Origin: an uncultured Ruminiclostridium sp.
GTDB taxonomy: Bacteria > Bacillota > Clostridia > Oscillospirales > Ruminococcaceae
Assembly (NCBI GenBank): GCA_934462775.1
Contig: CAKSIR010000019.1
Span: 1 to 23,819, forward strand
Length of the DNA: 23,819 bases
Direction: 5' to 3'
The translations under genes and the position numbers were made by a program. A model generated the notes under the pieces. It did no database searches, was not told the origin of the DNA, and saw only the letters and a program-made list of their open reading frames with translations. How positions within the stretch are numbered: the first letter of the stretch is position 1; each line of letters starts with the position of its first letter. Below are positions 21,129-23,819 of the stretch, one piece after another.

Positions 21129-22658
21129 TCAGCGGTTAGCCCAGTACTTCCTGTCAAGGCTTCTGAAACCGATTGCCTGCGAAATGTGCGCCTTGGAAAT
21201 AACCTCCTCGCCGCTTAAATCCGCGATAGTCCGCGCTACCTTCAGAATACGGTCGTAGGCTCTTGCCGACATTCCCAGCCTGTCAAATGCGTTTCTCATC
21301 ATGGCTCTCGCGTCATCTGTCATAACGCAGACCTCGTGAAGCATTGCAGGCGTTATCTGCGAATTTGTCTTTATTCCAGTACCCTTGTAGCGCTTTTCCT
21401 GCAAGTCCCTTGCGCGCTGAACACGCTCTCTGATTGCCGCCGAGCTTTCTCCCGTTTCGGCGGAGGTCATTTCATCAAAATTAACAGGTGCAACCTCAAC
21501 CTGAATGTCAATTCTGTCTAAGACAGGCTGACTGATTCGGTTAAGATAGTTCTGCACCTGATTTTTTGTGCAGCTGCACTTTTTGGTTGGACTGCCGAAA
21601 TTGCCGCAGGGACACGGATTCATTGCGGCGACAAGCATGATGTTGCAGGGATAGCACACCGAGCCCATTGCTCTTGAAATGGTGATTTCGCCGTTTTCAA
21701 GGGGCTGCCGCAAAGTTTCAAGCACCTTTCGGTCAAATTCGGGCAGCTCGTCAAGGAAAAGCACCCCGTTATGCGCAAGGGAAATTTCACCCGGTTTGGG
21801 GATTCCGCTGCCGCCGATAAGTCCCACAGCCGAGGCGGTATGGCTTACGTTTCTGAACGGTCGTGCGGTAACGAGGGGGTGCTTGTCGTCTAACATTCCG
21901 GCAACCGAATGAACCTGTGTGGTTTCAATGCTCTCCTCGAAGGTCATCTGCGGCAAAATGGTTGGCAGCCGCTTTGCAATCATGCTTTTGCCTGTTCCCG
22001 GAGGGCCTATCATCAGCACGTTGTGAAATCCTGCCGCTGCGATTTCCATTGCCTTTTTCACGTTTTCCTGACCTCTCACCTCGGAGAAATCCGCGCCTGT
22101 GAAGTAGTCCTCGGAGCTTGGAATATACGGCTCGGCGGTCGGAATTACCGGTTTCCCCATAAGGTGCCGCACAAGCTCAGCAATGTTTTTCACGCCGTAA
22201 ATTTTCATGCCCTCAACGACGGACGCTTCGCCTGCGTTTTCATAAGGGAGGTAAACCTCGTTTACTCCGTTTCGCTGAGCTTCGATTACCATTGACAATG
22301 CGCCGCGCACTCCGACTACGTTTCCCCCAAGGGAAACCTCGCCGAAAAAGGCGCTTTTGGAAAGGTCGCGCCTGATTATATTTTCAGCGGCAAGCAGCGA
22401 AACCAGTATGGGCAGGTCGTACATTGAGCCGATTTTCTTTATGTTTGCGGGAGCAAGGTTAACAGTCACTCTCTGCGATGAAAGGTGTATATCAGAGTTG
22501 TCCAGCGCTGCGCGGATACGCATTTTGCTTTCCTGGACGGCAATATCCCCAAGTCCGACTATATCGAAGGATGGAGTGCCGCTTCTGGTACTGATTTCGC
22601 AGTCTATCATAAACGCGTTCATTCCGAAAAGACCGATTCCGTTTATCTGTGAGAACAT
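21129..22658 (-). CDS. yifB: YifB/ComM-family AAA+ ATPase
   Basis: This 509-aa protein has an N-terminal Lon-like fold (about 1-170), including the block RVTVNLAPANIKKIGSMYDLP split across residues 63-83. A magnesium-chelatase-type AAA+ domain follows, with Walker A GPPGTGKS at 218-225 and Walker B VLFLDELPEF. A cysteine cluster (NPCPCGNFG, KKCSC) lies next, with LDRIDI behind it, and a C-terminal helical domain (RAYDRILKVARTIADL) completes it. In Gram-negative bacteria the ComM relative is a helicase for branch migration during natural transformation; in Firmicutes the role is less clear. AAAGGAGCAAATT precedes the ATG. Full length, no damage seen. Confidence 0.95.
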   Translation of the reverse strand: MFSQINGIGLFGMNAFMIDCEISTRSGTPSFDIVGLGDIAVQESKMRIRAALDNSDIHLSSQRVTVNLAPANIKKIGSMYDLPILVSLLAAENIIRRDLSKSAFFGEVSLGGNVVGVRGALSMVIEAQRNGVNEVYLPYENAGEASVVEGMKIYGVKNIAELVRHLMGKPVIPTAEPYIPSSEDYFTGADFSEVRGQENVKKAMEIAAAGFHNVLMIGPPGTGKSMIAKRLPTILPQMTFEESIETTQVHSVAGMLDDKHPLVTARPFRNVSHTASAVGLIGGSGIPKPGEISLAHNGVLFLDELPEFDRKVLETLRQPLENGEITISRAMGSVCYPCNIMLVAAMNPCPCGNFGSPTKKCSCTKNQVQNYLNRISQPVLDRIDIQVEVAPVNFDEMTSAETGESSAAIRERVQRARDLQEKRYKGTGIKTNSQITPAMLHEVCVMTDDARAMMRNAFDRLGMSARAYDRILKVARTIADLSGEEVISKAHISQAIGFRSLDRKYWANR

Positions 22659-22684
22659 AATTTGCTCCTTTAGGGTTTTCCTTT

Positions 22685-22713
22685 ATTATACAACTTAACC
22701 TCATGTTTTTCAA
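22685..22713 (-). promoter_or_regulatory. Promoter of yifB
   Basis: TTGAAA (22713-22708) and a perfect TATAAT (22690-22685) are 17 bp apart on the minus strand, 27 bp before the start codon. Confidence 0.85.
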
Positions 22714-22720
22714 GAATATA

Positions 22721-22749
22721 TTGCAAAACCGCAAAAATTGAGTTATACT
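22721..22749 (+). promoter_or_regulatory. Promoter of tsaD
   Basis: TTGCAA (22721-22726) and TATACT (22744-22749) are 17 bp apart. Its -35 lies only 7 bp from that of the divergent yifB promoter, so the two polymerases would compete for the same stretch. Confidence 0.78.
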
Positions 22750-22778
22750 GTTTATAGTTATCGGAAAGGATTTTGAAA

Positions 22779-23780
22779 ATGAGAATATTAGCAATAGAGT
22801 CCTCCTGCGACGAAACTGCCTGCGCTGTTGTTGAGGATGGACGTAAAATAATATCAAGCATAGTGGCTACGCAAATCGACGAGCATAAGCTCTACGGCGG
22901 CGTTGTTCCCGAAATTGCGTCAAGACGTCACTGCGAAAACATTGTTGGCGTAGTTGAGGAGGCGCTGGAAAAGGCGGAAATGCAGCTTGCCGACGTGGAC
23001 GCCATTGCCGTGACCTACGCGCCGGGGCTTATCGGTGCGCTGCTTGTGGGAGTGAATTTTGCAAAAGGGCTTGCTCTTGCGGCAAGGAAGCCGCTTATTC
23101 CCGTTCACCACATAAAGGGGCATATTGCGGCAAATTACATTGCTCACCCTGAGCTTGAGCCGCCGTATCTTTGCCTTGTTGCGTCGGGTGGACATTCGCA
23201 CATTGTCAAGGTGAAAAGCTACACCGAGTTTGAAACAATCGGCAGAACCCTTGATGACGCGGCAGGGGAGGCGTTTGACAAGGCGGCAAGGGCGATGGGA
23301 TTTCCGTATCCCGGCGGCGTGCATATTGACAATGCCGCAAAGCAGGGCGACTGCAAGAAGTACAGGCTGCCAAGACCTCACACAGCAAACGAGTATGATT
23401 TCAGCTTTTCGGGACTTAAAACGGCGGTAATCAACCTTGTTCACAATGCAAACCAGAAAGGCGAAGAAGTGGACATAAGCTCCCTTGCGGCAAGCTTCCA
23501 GTATACGGTTGCGGACATTTTGACAGGCAAATTCATCAAGGCGGCGAGGGATAACGGCTGCAAAACAGTTGCCCTTGCAGGCGGCGTTGCGGCAAACACG
23601 GGGCTTCGCAATATGCTTGCCGAGCGTGCGGAAAAAGCGGGCATGACTCTTTATGTTCCGCCTGTTTCGCTTTGCGGCGACAATGCGGCAATGATAGGCA
23701 GTCAGGCTTACTACGAGTATCTCGCAGGCAATGTTGCAGGAGGAGAGCTGAACGCGGTTGCAACGCTAAAGCTGTCCTGA
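22779..23780 (+). CDS. tsaD: tRNA N6-adenosine threonylcarbamoyltransferase
   Basis: This 333-aa enzyme of the Kae1/TsaD family transfers the threonylcarbamoyl group to A37 of ANN-decoding tRNAs, acting with TsaB and TsaE. The ASKHA-fold signatures are complete: ILAIESSCDETACAVV at the N-terminus, TYAPGLIGALLVG, the metal-binding HIKGH (His111 and His115), CLVASGGHSHIV, DDAAGEAFDKAAR, and ALAGGVAANTGLR. I start at the ATG at 22779, with GAAAGGA 8 bases upstream; a TTG two codons earlier is too close to that site. TsaB and TsaE are not in this window. A terminator follows. Confidence 0.98.
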   Translation: MRILAIESSCDETACAVVEDGRKIISSIVATQIDEHKLYGGVVPEIASRRHCENIVGVVEEALEKAEMQLADVDAIAVTYAPGLIGALLVGVNFAKGLALAARKPLIPVHHIKGHIAANYIAHPELEPPYLCLVASGGHSHIVKVKSYTEFETIGRTLDDAAGEAFDKAARAMGFPYPGGVHIDNAAKQGDCKKYRLPRPHTANEYDFSFSGLKTAVINLVHNANQKGEEVDISSLAASFQYTVADILTGKFIKAARDNGCKTVALAGGVAANTGLRNMLAERAEKAGMTLYVPPVSLCGDNAAMIGSQAYYEYLAGNVAGGELNAVATLKLS

Positions 23781-23797
23781 GGTTTTCGGTAAACTAA

Positions 23798-23819
23798 AGG
23801 CTCGGATTTCTCCGAGCCT
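23798..23819 (+). terminator. Terminator of tsaD (T-tract outside the window)
   Basis: AGGCTCGGA (23798-23806) and TCCGAGCCT (23811-23819) form a perfect 9-bp stem with a TTTC loop, 17 bases after the tsaD stop. The window ends at the base of the stem, so the expected T-run cannot be seen. Confidence 0.75.

Overview
The window looks like a chromosomal segment of a spore-forming, low-to-moderate-GC Firmicute, most likely a clostridial gut anaerobe of the Ruminococcaceae/Oscillospiraceae type. The evidence is the sporulation genes spmA, spmB and ytfJ, an SAM-I riboswitch in front of metK, AGGAGG-type ribosome binding sites, and a biotin-dependent carboxylase cluster typical of fermenters. I see no phage, insertion sequence, CRISPR array, tRNA or rRNA.

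Region 1 (1-3543, minus strand): a three-gene biotin-dependent carboxyl-transfer module made of a CoA-type carboxyltransferase, a free biotin carrier and an OadA/5S-type carboxyltransferase. It has its own sigma-A promoter and a near-perfect Rex-type (NADH/NAD) operator in the leader. The subunit set matches a transcarboxylase (12S + 1.3S + 5S). No membrane pump subunit is visible. A chain of five strong hairpins lies downstream.

Region 2 (3550-10273, minus strand): a tightly packed sporulation/cell-division cluster in the order spmA, spmB, site-2 protease, scpA, scpB, DUF2953 (ytfI-like), ytfJ, D-Ala-D-Ala carboxypeptidase, rluB-type pseudouridine synthase, and a 109-aa unknown. ATGA-type overlaps couple several of the genes. 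A second promoter sits before the protease.

Region 3 (10274-13523, plus strand): an AbrB/SpoVT-like regulator with a Cys4 tail, a YicI-like GH31 alpha-xylosidase, and a 48-aa charged protein.

Region 4 (13524-16058, minus strand): a PAS-PAS-GGDEF diguanylate cyclase, possibly started at AUU, followed by a zinc-ribbon membrane protein. Upstream is a 215-aa unknown gene behind a promoter that closely matches the flagellar sigma-D consensus.

Region 5 (16089-19175, plus strand): a NatA/NatB-like ABC-2 exporter behind a perfect consensus promoter, then a 139-aa secreted or anchored protein whose promoter is preceded by nested palindromes.

Region 6 (19181-23819): metK under an SAM-I riboswitch, a divergent DUF2809 membrane protein, yifB (ComM-like ATPase), and divergent tsaD for tRNA t6A formation.

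Most of the window is recognisable housekeeping and sporulation gene content. The least explained parts are the Rex-linked transcarboxylase-like module, the sigma-D-linked unknown protein beside a diguanylate cyclase, and the palindrome cluster at 18541-18607.
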